Shown: piece by piece, positions 1-5,895 of the stretch
How the letters are laid out: each line of letters starts with the position of its first letter
Numbering within the stretch: the stretch's first letter is position 1
Assembly: GCA_946410505.1 (NCBI GenBank)
Contig: CAMKAP010000116.1
Location: 1 to 6,529 of the forward strand
Reading direction: 5' to 3'
DNA from: an uncultured Clostridia bacterium
GTDB taxonomy: Bacteria > Bacillota_A > Clostridia > Oscillospirales > Oscillospiraceae
Length of the DNA: 6,529 nucleotides
Position numbers and translations under genes: made by a program
Notes under the pieces: generated by a model
Told to the model about the DNA's origin: nothing
Seen by the model: only the letters and a program-made list of their open reading frames with translations
Databases searched by the model: none

Positions 1-590
1 CTGAGGACGGCCTTGATGATCTGCTCGGCATTCATACCGCTCAGGTCAAGCTGCTTAAGAACCGGAGCAACTTCCGCGCTGCTGTAGCCCAGCACCGTCA
101 AGGCCGCCATTGCGTCGTTCACGCTGCTGTTTTCCGCCGCAGAGGCGGGCGTGCTGATTGCAGGAATGTCGATATTGGCAGTGTCCATCTCCTTGGCAAT
201 CTTATCCTTAAGCTCAAGGATCACTCTCTGCGCAATCTTTTTCCCTACGCCGGGCGCCATGGTAAGCGCCTTTACGTCGTTATTCATTACGGAAAGAGCA
301 AGTCCCTCCGGTGTGTTGTACGACAGGATGGAAAGCGCCGCCTTGGGCCCGATGCCGGAGACGGACACAAGCATCTCAAAACAGCGTTTCTCCGTTTTGT
401 CCGCAAAGCCGTACAGGTCAAAATTGGTCTCTCCGATAGATTCCGCAACATAGAGCCTGGCCTTCTCTCCCTTTTTCAGGCGGGAGATGGTATTCAGGGT
501 AGCGTTCAAGGCAAAGCCTATGCCGCCGCAGTCCAGAACCACCAGATTCTGACCGAATTCGGCCACCGTTCCGTTTAAATGGTAGAACAT
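1..590 (-). CDS. ruvA: Holliday junction branch migration protein RuvA (3' end outside window)
   Basis: RuvA binds the four-way Holliday junction as a tetramer and loads the RuvB helicase, which drives branch migration in recombinational repair. The frame reads MFYHLNGTVAEFG at the start, the usual OB-fold N-terminus (about residues 1-62). Two helix-hairpin-helix DNA-binding motifs follow: VSGIGPKAALSIL (about 77-89) and APGVGKKIAQRVILELKDK (about 112-130). After a linker comes the RuvB-binding domain III, with VNDAMAALTVLGYS near 157-170. 196 complete codons are visible, and the family is about 200 residues long, so only a few codons are missing at the left edge. The ATG at 590 is preceded by AAGGAG (606-601, 10 bases away) lying inside the end of ruvC. 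The 16-base overlap with ruvC suggests translational coupling. Identification is very secure from the motifs and from pairing with ruvC. Confidence 0.97.
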   Translation of the reverse strand, partial: MFYHLNGTVAEFGQNLVVLDCGGIGFALNATLNTISRLKKGEKARLYVAESIGETNFDLYGFADKTEKRCFEMLVSVSGIGPKAALSILSYNTPEGLALSVMNNDVKALTMAPGVGKKIAQRVILELKDKIAKEMDTANIDIPAISTPASAAENSSVNDAMAALTVLGYSSAEVAPVLKQLDLSGMNAEQIIKAVL

Positions 591-1087
591 TCGTCTCTTT
601 CTCCTTTATAGAGCAGCGATGTGGAGCTGCGCGCATGACACAGTGCAAGCGCCACCGCATCCGCAGCATCGTCCGGTTTGGGCGGCGCTGAGAGATTGCA
701 GATCCTGCGGACCATGTCCATCACCTGTTTTTTCTCCGCACGGCCATAACCGACAACCGCCTGTTTTACCTGAAGGGGGGTGTATTCATAGATCTTGACT
801 CCCGCCTTTTGGCAGGCCAAGAGGATCACTCCCCTGCCGTGTGCAACGGCAATACCGGTCGTAATGTTCGTGTTGAAAAACAGTTCCTCAATAGACACGG
901 CGTCCGGCTTGAATATCTCCAGCAGCTCACACATATCATGATAGATCTGTTCCAGGCGACTGGAAAGACTTGTATGCGCCGGGGTGGAGATAACGCCGCA
1001 TTTGATCAGTCTGTTCTCATTTCTCTGGGCATCCACAACGCCGAAGCCGATTGTGGCGATGCCGGGATCGATCCCTAAGATTCGCAT
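575..1087 (-). CDS. ruvC: Crossover junction endodeoxyribonuclease RuvC
   Basis: RuvC is the dimeric Holliday junction resolvase. It makes paired nicks across the junction, acting with RuvAB in the cytoplasm. The 170-residue protein is the normal length. It begins MRILGIDPGIATIGFGVV, and the four acidic catalytic residues of the RNase H-like fold can be matched to those of E. coli RuvC: Asp7 (DPG), Glu67 (IEELFF), and Asp140 and Asp143 (PDDAADAVA). The start is fixed by the family: the catalytic Asp sits at position 7. Its ribosome binding site is only modest (AGGAT at 1100-1096, 8 bases from the ATG). The stop lies 16 bases inside ruvA, so the two form an operon in the order ruvC-ruvA. Just upstream, in the same frame but closed by a double stop, lies a 20-codon reading frame with a much better ribosome binding site. 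Confidence 0.97.
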   Translation of the reverse strand: MRILGIDPGIATIGFGVVDAQRNENRLIKCGVISTPAHTSLSSRLEQIYHDMCELLEIFKPDAVSIEELFFNTNITTGIAVAHGRGVILLACQKAGVKIYEYTPLQVKQAVVGYGRAEKKQVMDMVRRICNLSAPPKPDDAADAVALALCHARSSTSLLYKGERDECSTI

Positions 1088-1117
1088 TTTATCACATCCT
1101 AAAGGATTTTATCACAT
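1086..1117. repeat. 12-base direct repeat ATTTTATCACAT, 20-base period
   Basis: ATTTTATCACAT occurs at 1086-1097 and exactly again at 1106-1117. On the minus strand each copy reads ATGTGATAAAAT. One copy covers the ruvC start codon and its spacer, the other the stop codons of the small upstream frame. Between them sits a short inverted repeat, ATCCT-AA-AGGAT (1096-1107), which covers the ruvC ribosome binding site. It may be an operator, a duplication of the translation start region, or chance. Confidence 0.6.
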
Positions 1118-1134
1118 TCCGCCAGCGATAGCAA
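1106..1134 (-). promoter_or_regulatory. Candidate sigma-A promoter for ruvC-ruvA
   Basis: On the minus strand a TTGCTA -35-like box (1134-1129) is followed after 17 bases by TAAAAT (1111-1106), preceded by TGA as in an extended -10. The match is reasonable. The predicted transcript would start near 1099, however, only about 12 bases before the ruvC ATG and inside its weak ribosome binding site. If this promoter is used, the mRNA would be almost leaderless and the small upstream frame would not be transcribed. An unseen promoter nearer 1190-1240 is the alternative. Confidence 0.3.
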
Positions 1135-1174
1135 CCATAATGATTCTTTGAATCATTCGCTGCCCGATGATCAT
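1112..1174 (-). CDS. Possible 20-residue leader peptide upstream of ruvC
   Basis: On the minus strand a perfect AAGGAGG (1187-1181) is followed after 6 bases by an ATG that opens 20 codons, reading MIIGQRMIQRIIMVAIAGGM, closed by tandem stops TGA TAA. The peptide is rich in Ile (6) and Met (4) and moderately hydrophobic. It ends 24 bases before the ruvC ATG and is in the same frame as ruvC, but the two stops rule out a simple N-terminal extension. A perfect hairpin (1139-1157) lies inside it. This could be a translated leader that affects ruvC, or it could be chance. I do not recognise the peptide. The ribosome binding site is the strongest in the window; the coding status is inferred only from it. 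Confidence 0.35.
   Translation of the reverse strand: MIIGQRMIQRIIMVAIAGGM
1139..1157. repeat. Perfect inverted repeat AATGATTC-TTT-GAATCATT
   Basis: Two 8-base arms (1139-1146 and 1150-1157) match perfectly around a 3-base loop. An alternative pairing exists between ATAATGAT (1137-1144) and ATCATTAT (1170-1177), so the same left arm could form two mutually exclusive structures. No T-tract follows on either strand, so it is not an ordinary terminator. It lies between the divergent ruvC and deacetylase genes and could be an operator or an RNA hairpin. Confidence 0.6.
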
Positions 1175-1180
1175 TATAAT
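1150..1180 (+). promoter_or_regulatory. Candidate promoter for the deacetylase, sigma-G-like
   Basis: GAATC (1150-1154) is separated by 17 bases from CATTATA (1172-1178). The forespore sigma-G consensus known from Bacillus is roughly G-H-A-T-R, 17-18 bases, CATNHTA. The -10 element here fits fully and the -35 fits four of five positions. A sigma-A TATAAT (1175-1180) overlaps it but has no -35 at the usual distance (TTGAAT is 21 bases away). Transcription would begin near 1185, giving a leader of about 40 bases. The assignment rests on pattern match and on the gene's spore-related family. Confidence 0.35.
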
Positions 1181-1187
1181 CCTCCTT
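1181..1187 (-). promoter_or_regulatory. Perfect Shine-Dalgarno sequence AAGGAGG before the ruvC leader ORF
   Basis: The plus strand reads CCTCCTT, giving AAGGAGG on the minus strand, 6 bases before the ATG at 1174. It matches the anti-Shine-Dalgarno core along its whole length at good spacing, and is stronger than the site used by ruvC itself. No other minus-strand start codon lies at suitable distance, so if functional it serves the 20-codon frame. Confidence 0.45.
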
Positions 1188-1210
1188 CTCAGGTCATAGG
1201 ATAGAACAAA

Positions 1211-1215
1211 AGGAG
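1211..1215 (+). promoter_or_regulatory. Ribosome binding site AGGAG that decides the deacetylase start
   Basis: AGGAG lies 3 bases before an ATG at 1219 and 9 bases before the in-frame ATG at 1225. Three bases is too close for efficient initiation, so the second ATG is the more likely start; the protein would lose only Met-Asn. Confidence 0.7.
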
Positions 1216-1224
1216 CTGATGAAC

Positions 1225-1992
1225 ATGAAGGAATTCAAACATATTCTGGAAAAGCACAAAAGAGTATTGTCTGCCCTGTTTGTGATCTTTGCGGTGCTGC
1301 TGATCTTCTGGACGGTAAACGCCCCTGTCCTTGTCGGCGTCTCCGCTTCCAAGCGGCAGCTTCCCGGCTATTCTGTGCAGAGGGACGACAAGGTGGTCGC
1401 CATCTCTTTTGACGCTGCCTGGGGAAATGAAGATACACAGACACTCATTGACACACTCGACCGTTACAAGGTACACGCCACTTTTTTTGTCGTCGGGGAT
1501 TGGGTAGATAAGTATCCGGAATCGGTTAAAGCTTTAAGTGACGCAGGGAATGAAGTGATGAACCACTCCACGCATCACGATCATTTTTCACAGCTGACAG
1601 CTGAGCAAATCGTCAGTGACATCAGCACCTGCAACGGAAAGATCGAGGCGATCACCGGTATCGCTCCCACGCTCTTTCGCTGTCCCTACGGTGAGTATGA
1701 CGACCACGTGATCCAGGCGATCCGTTCCATGGACATGGAGCCGATCCAATGGGATGTGGACAGTCTCGACTGGAAAGGCATTTCTGCAGATGAGATCACA
1801 CAGCGCGTGATCCGAAAAGTAAAGCCCGGCAGTATCGTCCTATTCCATAACGCAGCCGAACATACGCCGGAAGCGCTGCCAGGCATTCTCGAGGCTCTGA
1901 TTGCAAACGGCTACACCGTGGTTCCCATCTCCCAGATTCTTCTGGGCGGGGAAACATATATTGACAATACCGGCATGCAGTGCCGCCCGTAG
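1225..1992 (+). CDS. Membrane-anchored polysaccharide deacetylase, PdaB-like (carbohydrate esterase family 4)
   Basis: Members of this family remove N-acetyl groups from glycans such as peptidoglycan, outside the cytoplasmic membrane. The 255-residue protein has a short basic N-terminus (KHKR), one membrane segment at about residues 12-31, a linker, then a NodB-type domain from about 57 to 240. Recognisable motifs are SFDAAWG (Asp63, probable catalytic base), HSTHH (His114 and His118, metal ligands), RCPYG (152-156), WDVDSLDW (176-183) and LFH (His208). The second Asp of the classic FDDG motif 1, a metal ligand, is Ala64 here. The FDxxWG form resembles the sporulation protein PdaB as I remember it, so this may be a subfamily trait and could mean reduced or altered metal use. 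The gene stands alone, divergent from ruvC and convergent with the dipeptidase. The family is secure; the PdaB assignment and sporulation role are likely but not proven. Confidence 0.88.
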   Translation: MKEFKHILEKHKRVLSALFVIFAVLLIFWTVNAPVLVGVSASKRQLPGYSVQRDDKVVAISFDAAWGNEDTQTLIDTLDRYKVHATFFVVGDWVDKYPESVKALSDAGNEVMNHSTHHDHFSQLTAEQIVSDISTCNGKIEAITGIAPTLFRCPYGEYDDHVIQAIRSMDMEPIQWDVDSLDWKGISADEITQRVIRKVKPGSIVLFHNAAEHTPEALPGILEALIANGYTVVPISQILLGGETYIDNTGMQCRP

Positions 1993-1994
1993 GA

Positions 1995-2030
1995 AATCCC
2001 GCGCCTCAGATCATAATGAGACGCGGGATT
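1995..2030. terminator. Hairpin terminator shared by convergent genes
   Basis: Perfect arms AATCCCGCG (1995-2003) and CGCGGGATT (2022-2030) are continued by CTCA/TGAG (2005-2008 with 2017-2020) after one C-A mismatch, around an 8-base loop. It begins 3 bases after the deacetylase stop and 18 bases from the dipeptidase stop. The plus side is followed by an imperfect T-rich stretch (GTTTTC near 2037-2042); the minus side has only a few T residues. It probably terminates the deacetylase and may serve both directions. Confidence 0.7.
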
Positions 2031-2047
2031 CTCATAGTTTTCATGAA

Positions 2048-3511
2048 TCAGTTATCGGCAAGATTATAGCCGTTTTTCATATGTTCGCTGGCTGTCAGCA
2101 GTACTTTGTTGAGAACCGCTGTCGATTCTTCCTTTGCCATGCTGCAGAGTTTTTCATTGGCTTCCGCCGGAATTCGCTCATCGCCGCTCTCGGCAAACTT
2201 GCGGTCATACTCAGTAATGAGCTGACGGCCCTTTGTCATGACAGCAAGCTGATAGCGCTCAATATTCTGCACTGTGCTGGGATAATTGTGATCCGCGAGA
2301 GCGCCGATCAGTCTGCTTGCCCAGTAGAAGTTCTCCGTGGAGACATCAAGTGTAACCTCGCTGAGATACTTCGGCATCTTCGGAACACAGGGATAGACAG
2401 GAAGAAGCGCGCTGAAGGTCGTGGACCCGAAGCAGATCCATTCGAGTCCCTTGAGCTTTTCAGGCGCATCGCTTCGGATCTGGCACACCGAGGTAACACC
2501 GGTGCGGTTGATGCCGATGGAGCGGTAGATGCCGCGTTTACCCGTGTTCTGGCTGGTGTAGGGATTGTAGGGCGTCCCCTGGTAATGAGAGGAGAGGAGG
2601 TATTTCACATCCTCTACCGCTACCTTGTGCTCAGGGACAAAGGACCAGGGGATGTTGTCGCTCTCCGGGGTGAAGTCGGCATTCTCGCCATCCCAGCGGT
2701 ATTTCGTCGGTGCCAGATAACGGCCCATGAACCAGGCGCGCGGCGTGTTGTAGATATGATCCATGTCCCGGCGGGAACCGAAAATGGCCCGTGGATTGAA
2801 GCCGCCGCCCTGATTCAGATCCAGATGGTTTCTCTCAATAAACTCCCGCAGATCTGCCGAGCAGAGGTTTTCTCTCTTTGCGCCAAAGGCATCCTCCAGA
2901 TCAAAGCCGTCCATACCGAACTGATTCGGGTTGATGACGCAGACCTCGTCGGGAGCTTTACGCGCGATCCAGTGGTGACCGCCGATGGTCTCCATCCACC
3001 AAACCTCGTTTTCGTCGTTAAAGGCGATCCCGTTGGACTCATAGGTGCCGTAGCGCTCCAGCAGAGAGGCAAGGCGCTCCACGCCCTCGCGGGCGGAGTG
3101 AATATACGGCAGAACGAGAACAACAAAATCCTCCTCCCCCAAGCCTCCGGGGACATCCTTTTCTCTCCTGTTTTTTGCCTTCTGATAGCTCACCAGAGGG
3201 TCGGCGGCAAGTACACGGGGATTGGAGGTGATGGTTTCCGTGGCCGTCATGCCCACATTTGCCGCATTGATGCCGGTGGCGGCCCAGATCCCCTGCTCAG
3301 GGTCCACACTGGGGCAGGCCGTGTAGCGCATGGGATTTTCGGGCAGCGCAACCTCCGCGTGAGAAATCACGGAGCGGTAAAGCTTCGGTTGGTCTTTGGG
3401 TTCCACGACGATGAGCTTTTTTACGTCGAAATGACCGTCATCCGTGCGGGCAATCATCGTTGAAAGATCGTTACTGGCTTTTTTACCGACAAGTATGGTC
3501 GTGCAAGACAT
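2048..3511 (-). CDS. pepD: C69 family dipeptidase (PepD-like)
   Basis: This is a 487-residue N-terminal-nucleophile dipeptidase of MEROPS family C69, related to Lactobacillus PepDA, which splits a broad range of dipeptides in the cytoplasm. The start MSCTTILVGKKAS places the expected nucleophile, Cys3, next to the N-terminus; in this family the Cys becomes terminal after processing. Further family-like blocks are the STMIARTDDGH segment (17-27), GINAANVGMTATETI (80-94) and NDENEVWWMETIGGHHW (165-181). There is no signal peptide and the length is close to the family norm. The ATG is preceded by only a weak CAGG 9 bases away, with AAAGGA (3531-3526) at 14 bases. A small GGTA-ACA-TACC repeat touches the start codon. 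The stop of tex lies 39 bases upstream on the same strand with no terminator visible between them, so cotranscription with tex is likely. A function in peptide use is inferred from the family. Confidence 0.92.
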   Translation of the reverse strand: MSCTTILVGKKASNDLSTMIARTDDGHFDVKKLIVVEPKDQPKLYRSVISHAEVALPENPMRYTACPSVDPEQGIWAATGINAANVGMTATETITSNPRVLAADPLVSYQKAKNRREKDVPGGLGEEDFVVLVLPYIHSAREGVERLASLLERYGTYESNGIAFNDENEVWWMETIGGHHWIARKAPDEVCVINPNQFGMDGFDLEDAFGAKRENLCSADLREFIERNHLDLNQGGGFNPRAIFGSRRDMDHIYNTPRAWFMGRYLAPTKYRWDGENADFTPESDNIPWSFVPEHKVAVEDVKYLLSSHYQGTPYNPYTSQNTGKRGIYRSIGINRTGVTSVCQIRSDAPEKLKGLEWICFGSTTFSALLPVYPCVPKMPKYLSEVTLDVSTENFYWASRLIGALADHNYPSTVQNIERYQLAVMTKGRQLITEYDRKFAESGDERIPAEANEKLCSMAKEESTAVLNKVLLTASEHMKNGYNLADN

Positions 3512-3550
3512 GGTATGTTACCTGTTCCTTTCCTGTAATCTTCTGAAAAA

Positions 3551-5710
3551 TTAAACCTGTTTCATCGACAGGCTTATCCGTTTTTTCTTTTCGTCCACAT
3601 CCAAAACCTTTACCTTTACCACATCGCCGACCGAGAGGATCTCGGAAGGATGCTTAATGAAGCGGTCACAGATCTCAGAAATGTGTACAAGCCCGTCCTG
3701 ATGGACGCCAATATCAACAAATACGCCGAAGTCTATCACATTGCGTACGGTACCGTTGAGTGTCATTCCCGGCTTCAGATCGGCAATCGAGAGCACATCG
3801 GTACGCAGGATCGGCTGCGGAAGAGAATCACGAATGTCGCGGCCCGGCTTCTGCAGCTCGCTCACCACGTCCTGCAGCGTGGGAAGACCGATGTCGATTT
3901 CTTCCGCTGCCTTTTCTGTGCCGTAAACACGCAGCCTTTCCGGCAAATCAGACAGTTTTCCGCTGCGCAGATCCGCAGACGTATAACCCAGCAGATTCAG
4001 CAGTCTCTCAGCGGCAGAATAGGATTCTGGATGCACCGCTGTGTTATCCAGAGTATTCCTGCTCTCAGGTACGCGCAGGAAGCCCGCCGCCTGTTGAAAA
4101 GCCTTTGGGCCGAGTTTGGGAACATTTTTCAGTTCAGCGCGGCAGGAAAAAGCACCGTTTTCTTCCCGGTAGGCGACGATATTCTTTGCAGTGACCGCAG
4201 TCAGTCCGGAAACGCGTCTCAGCAGTGATGGAGACGCGGTGTTCACGTCCACGCCAACGGCATTGACGCAGTCCTCCACCACACTGTCCAGCGCCTGATC
4301 CAGCTCTTTTTCGGGCATATCGTGCTGATACTGACCGACACCGATCGCTTTCGGTTCGATCTTCACCAATTCAGCGAGAGGGTCCTGCAGCCGTCTTGCA
4401 ATCGAGACGGCAGAACGCAGGTTGACATCATACTGCGGGAACTCCTCAGCGCCGAGCTTACTGGCCGAATAGACGGAAGCACCGGCCTCAGAGACAATCA
4501 TATAGCTGAGCGCTCTCCCCTTTTCGGCCTCCCGGCGGATCAGCTCTACAGCCATCTGCTCCGTTTCCCGGCTTGCGGTTCCGTTTCCGATGGCGAGATG
4601 TTCTACGCCGTATTTCCGCACCAGTGAAGCCAGTTTTATAATGGCTTCTTCCTTCTGCCGCTCTCCATAGGTCGGGTATACGACAGCGGTGTCCAGAACC
4701 CGCCCGGTCCCGTCCACAACCGCAACCTTGCAGCCCATTCGGTATCCGGGATCGAGGCCCATGGTCACCTTTCCCTTTACCGGTGGCTGCATCAGCAGCG
4801 GCCTGAGATTAAGAGCAAATTGCCCGATCGCACCCTCACAGGCGCTGGCAGTCAGCTCAGAACGTGTCTCCCTCTCCACCGAGGGAAAAATCAGCCGGTC
4901 ATAGGCGTCCAGCGCGGCATTCCTCACGAACTGCATGGAACGTGAGCCCGGGATCACAACGGCCCGGTACACCGTCTGCATCGCAAGATCATGGTCCAGA
5001 AGCAGTGAAACCTTCAGTCTTTTTTCCTTCTCGCCGCGGTTGATTGCCAGCACCTGGTGACCCTGCAAACGGGATATACGCTGTGTAAAATCATAGTACA
5101 GCCGGTAGACGGAATCCTCTTCCGTCATGGCCTGTGAACGGAGTTCCCCGATCCGCTGAACCATTTTTCTGAGAGATGCCCGAATGGAAGCGTCATCGCT
5201 GATCTGCTCCGCGACAATATCGCTCGCGCCGGCAAGCGCATCCTCAACGGAGTTGACGTCTTTTTCAGGATCAATATACTTTTCAGCTTCCTGCTCTGGG
5301 GCCGGGCAGTCCTTTCCCTGCCGAAACAGGATCTCTGCCAGGCCTTCCAGTCCTTTTTCTTTGGCAATGGTTGCACGGGTGCGTCTTTTCTGCTTAAACG
5401 GCCGATAAAAATCCTCCAGCTCCGCGAGAGTCTTAGCGCAGCGAATCGCCGCAGCCAGTTCATCCGTCAGCTTTCCCTGTTCGGCAATGGATGTGAGAAT
5501 CGTTTCTCTCCGTTCGCCAAGCCCTCGAAGATACTGCAGTCTTGTCTCCAGCGTGCGCAGCAGCGTATCATCCATGGAGCCATGAAGCTCCTTCCGATAC
5601 CGTGCAATAAATGGGATCGTATTTCCTTCATCCAAGAGTCGAATCACATTATCAATATATTCCTGCTTTTGCCCCAGTTCTTCCGCCAGGATTCCGCTGA
5701 TTTCTTCCAT
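3551..5710 (-). CDS. tex: Tex family S1 RNA-binding protein (YdcI-like)
   Basis: Tex is a conserved cytoplasmic nucleic-acid-binding protein that associates with transcription and affects expression of many genes; its exact biochemical role is still poorly defined. The 719-residue protein shows the Tex N-terminal helical region (about 1-190, including NTIPFIARYRKE and LEDFYRPFKQKRRTRA), a YqgF/RNase H-like domain starting at MGLDPGYRMGCKVAV (about 317 on), a helix-hairpin-helix region (GVDVNTASPSLLRRVSGL, about 486-503, onward) and a C-terminal S1 domain (about 646-717, with GTVRNVIDFGVFVDIG and ISLSMK at the end). I chose the ATG at 5710: it has GAGG 6 bases upstream, gives the usual family length, and lies downstream of a good promoter. 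The frame stays open to a TTG at 5848, but that would add 46 unrelated residues and start upstream of the promoter. The dipeptidase gene follows 39 bases later. Confidence 0.96.
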   Translation of the reverse strand: MEEISGILAEELGQKQEYIDNVIRLLDEGNTIPFIARYRKELHGSMDDTLLRTLETRLQYLRGLGERRETILTSIAEQGKLTDELAAAIRCAKTLAELEDFYRPFKQKRRTRATIAKEKGLEGLAEILFRQGKDCPAPEQEAEKYIDPEKDVNSVEDALAGASDIVAEQISDDASIRASLRKMVQRIGELRSQAMTEEDSVYRLYYDFTQRISRLQGHQVLAINRGEKEKRLKVSLLLDHDLAMQTVYRAVVIPGSRSMQFVRNAALDAYDRLIFPSVERETRSELTASACEGAIGQFALNLRPLLMQPPVKGKVTMGLDPGYRMGCKVAVVDGTGRVLDTAVVYPTYGERQKEEAIIKLASLVRKYGVEHLAIGNGTASRETEQMAVELIRREAEKGRALSYMIVSEAGASVYSASKLGAEEFPQYDVNLRSAVSIARRLQDPLAELVKIEPKAIGVGQYQHDMPEKELDQALDSVVEDCVNAVGVDVNTASPSLLRRVSGLTAVTAKNIVAYREENGAFSCRAELKNVPKLGPKAFQQAAGFLRVPESRNTLDNTAVHPESYSAAERLLNLLGYTSADLRSGKLSDLPERLRVYGTEKAAEEIDIGLPTLQDVVSELQKPGRDIRDSLPQPILRTDVLSIADLKPGMTLNGTVRNVIDFGVFVDIGVHQDGLVHISEICDRFIKHPSEILSVGDVVKVKVLDVDEKKKRISLSMKQV

Positions 5711-5767
5711 GTTGTTCCTCTTTTTCTTCAGAATTATCCGACAAAGGAAGCCGGATCGTTCCTGTTG

Positions 5768-5797
5768 ACTATACGCCTTTGACGGCGCATCCGTCAA
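5768..5797 (-). promoter_or_regulatory. Sigma-A promoter for tex
   Basis: On the minus strand TTGACG (5797-5792) is followed after 18 bases by TATAGT (5773-5768). Five of six positions match the consensus in each box. Transcription would start near 5761, giving a leader of about 50 bases to the tex ATG at 5710. This is the clearest promoter in the window. Confidence 0.7.
5779..5797. repeat. Inverted repeat TTGACGG-CGCAT-CCGTCAA over the tex promoter
   Basis: Perfect 7-base arms (5779-5785 and 5791-5797) surround a 5-base centre. The right arm contains the tex -35 box and the left arm falls in the promoter spacer, a typical operator position. No regulator gene is visible in the window to pair with it. 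It could also be coincidental self-complementarity of the -35 sequence. Confidence 0.5.
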
Positions 5798-5798
5798 G

Positions 5799-5817
5799 TG
5801 TCTCCGAAATTGAGACA
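5799..5817. repeat. Palindrome TGTCTC-N7-GAGACA upstream of tex -35
   Basis: Perfect 6-base arms (5799-5804 and 5812-5817) are separated by 7 AT-rich bases, immediately upstream of the tex -35 box. The spacing of arms would suit a dimeric DNA-binding regulator. It lies one base from the preceding inverted repeat, so the two could form a compound site. Confidence 0.45.
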
Positions 5818-5833
5818 GAACGCACAAAAAATC

Positions 5834-5861
5834 GTCACTCTCAGTCAATTTGTATAGTGAC
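5834..5861. repeat. Nested inverted repeats GTCACT/AGTGAC and AGTCA/TGACT
   Basis: GTCACT (5834-5839) pairs with AGTGAC (5856-5861), and an overlapping pair AGTCA (5843-5847) with TGACT (5858-5862) competes for the right arm. An A-run (5825-5831) precedes and TTTT follows, so the first pair resembles a weak bidirectional terminator, but the stem is short with a 16-base loop. It lies midway between the divergent genes. Confidence 0.35.
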
Positions 5862-5885
5862 TTTTCTGTTCCTTTATGGTAATCT
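5857..5885 (+). promoter_or_regulatory. Candidate promoter for the oxidoreductase gene
   Basis: GTGACT (5857-5862, four of six positions of the -35 consensus) is followed after 17 bases by TAATCT (5880-5885), which matches the -10 poorly but is preceded by TGG as in an extended -10. The transcript would start near 5892, leaving a leader of about 57 bases that contains an AT-rich hairpin. A TATAAA at 5893-5898 has no matching -35. Confidence 0.35.
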
Positions 5886-5895
5886 TAACATGTAT

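Noticed and set aside
1086..1117. The 12-base direct repeat considered as the beginning of a CRISPR array or attachment site.
   Set aside because: There are only two copies, the unit is too short, the gap between copies is 8 bases, and no cas, integrase or transposase gene is present.
1112..1174. The small frame before ruvC as an N-terminal extension of RuvC by stop-codon readthrough.
   Set aside because: It is in the ruvC frame but closed by TGA followed at once by TAA. RuvC also begins at the normal position relative to its catalytic Asp7.
1901..3463. A 520-codon open frame on the plus strand, antisense to almost the whole dipeptidase gene.
   Set aside because: Its translation has no recognisable domain and it overlaps the end of the deacetylase without its own ribosome binding site. 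The minus-strand frame gives a clear C69 peptidase, so the plus frame is a by-product of codon composition.
3650..4627. Several plus-strand frames of 100-190 codons inside tex.
   Set aside because: The tex frame is continuous and has all expected domains. These frames lack ribosome binding sites and recognisable domains.
5711..5848. A 46-residue N-terminal extension of Tex from a TTG at 5848.
   Set aside because: There is no ribosome binding site before the TTG, the added residues do not resemble Tex, and the sigma-A promoter at 5768-5797 lies inside the extension.
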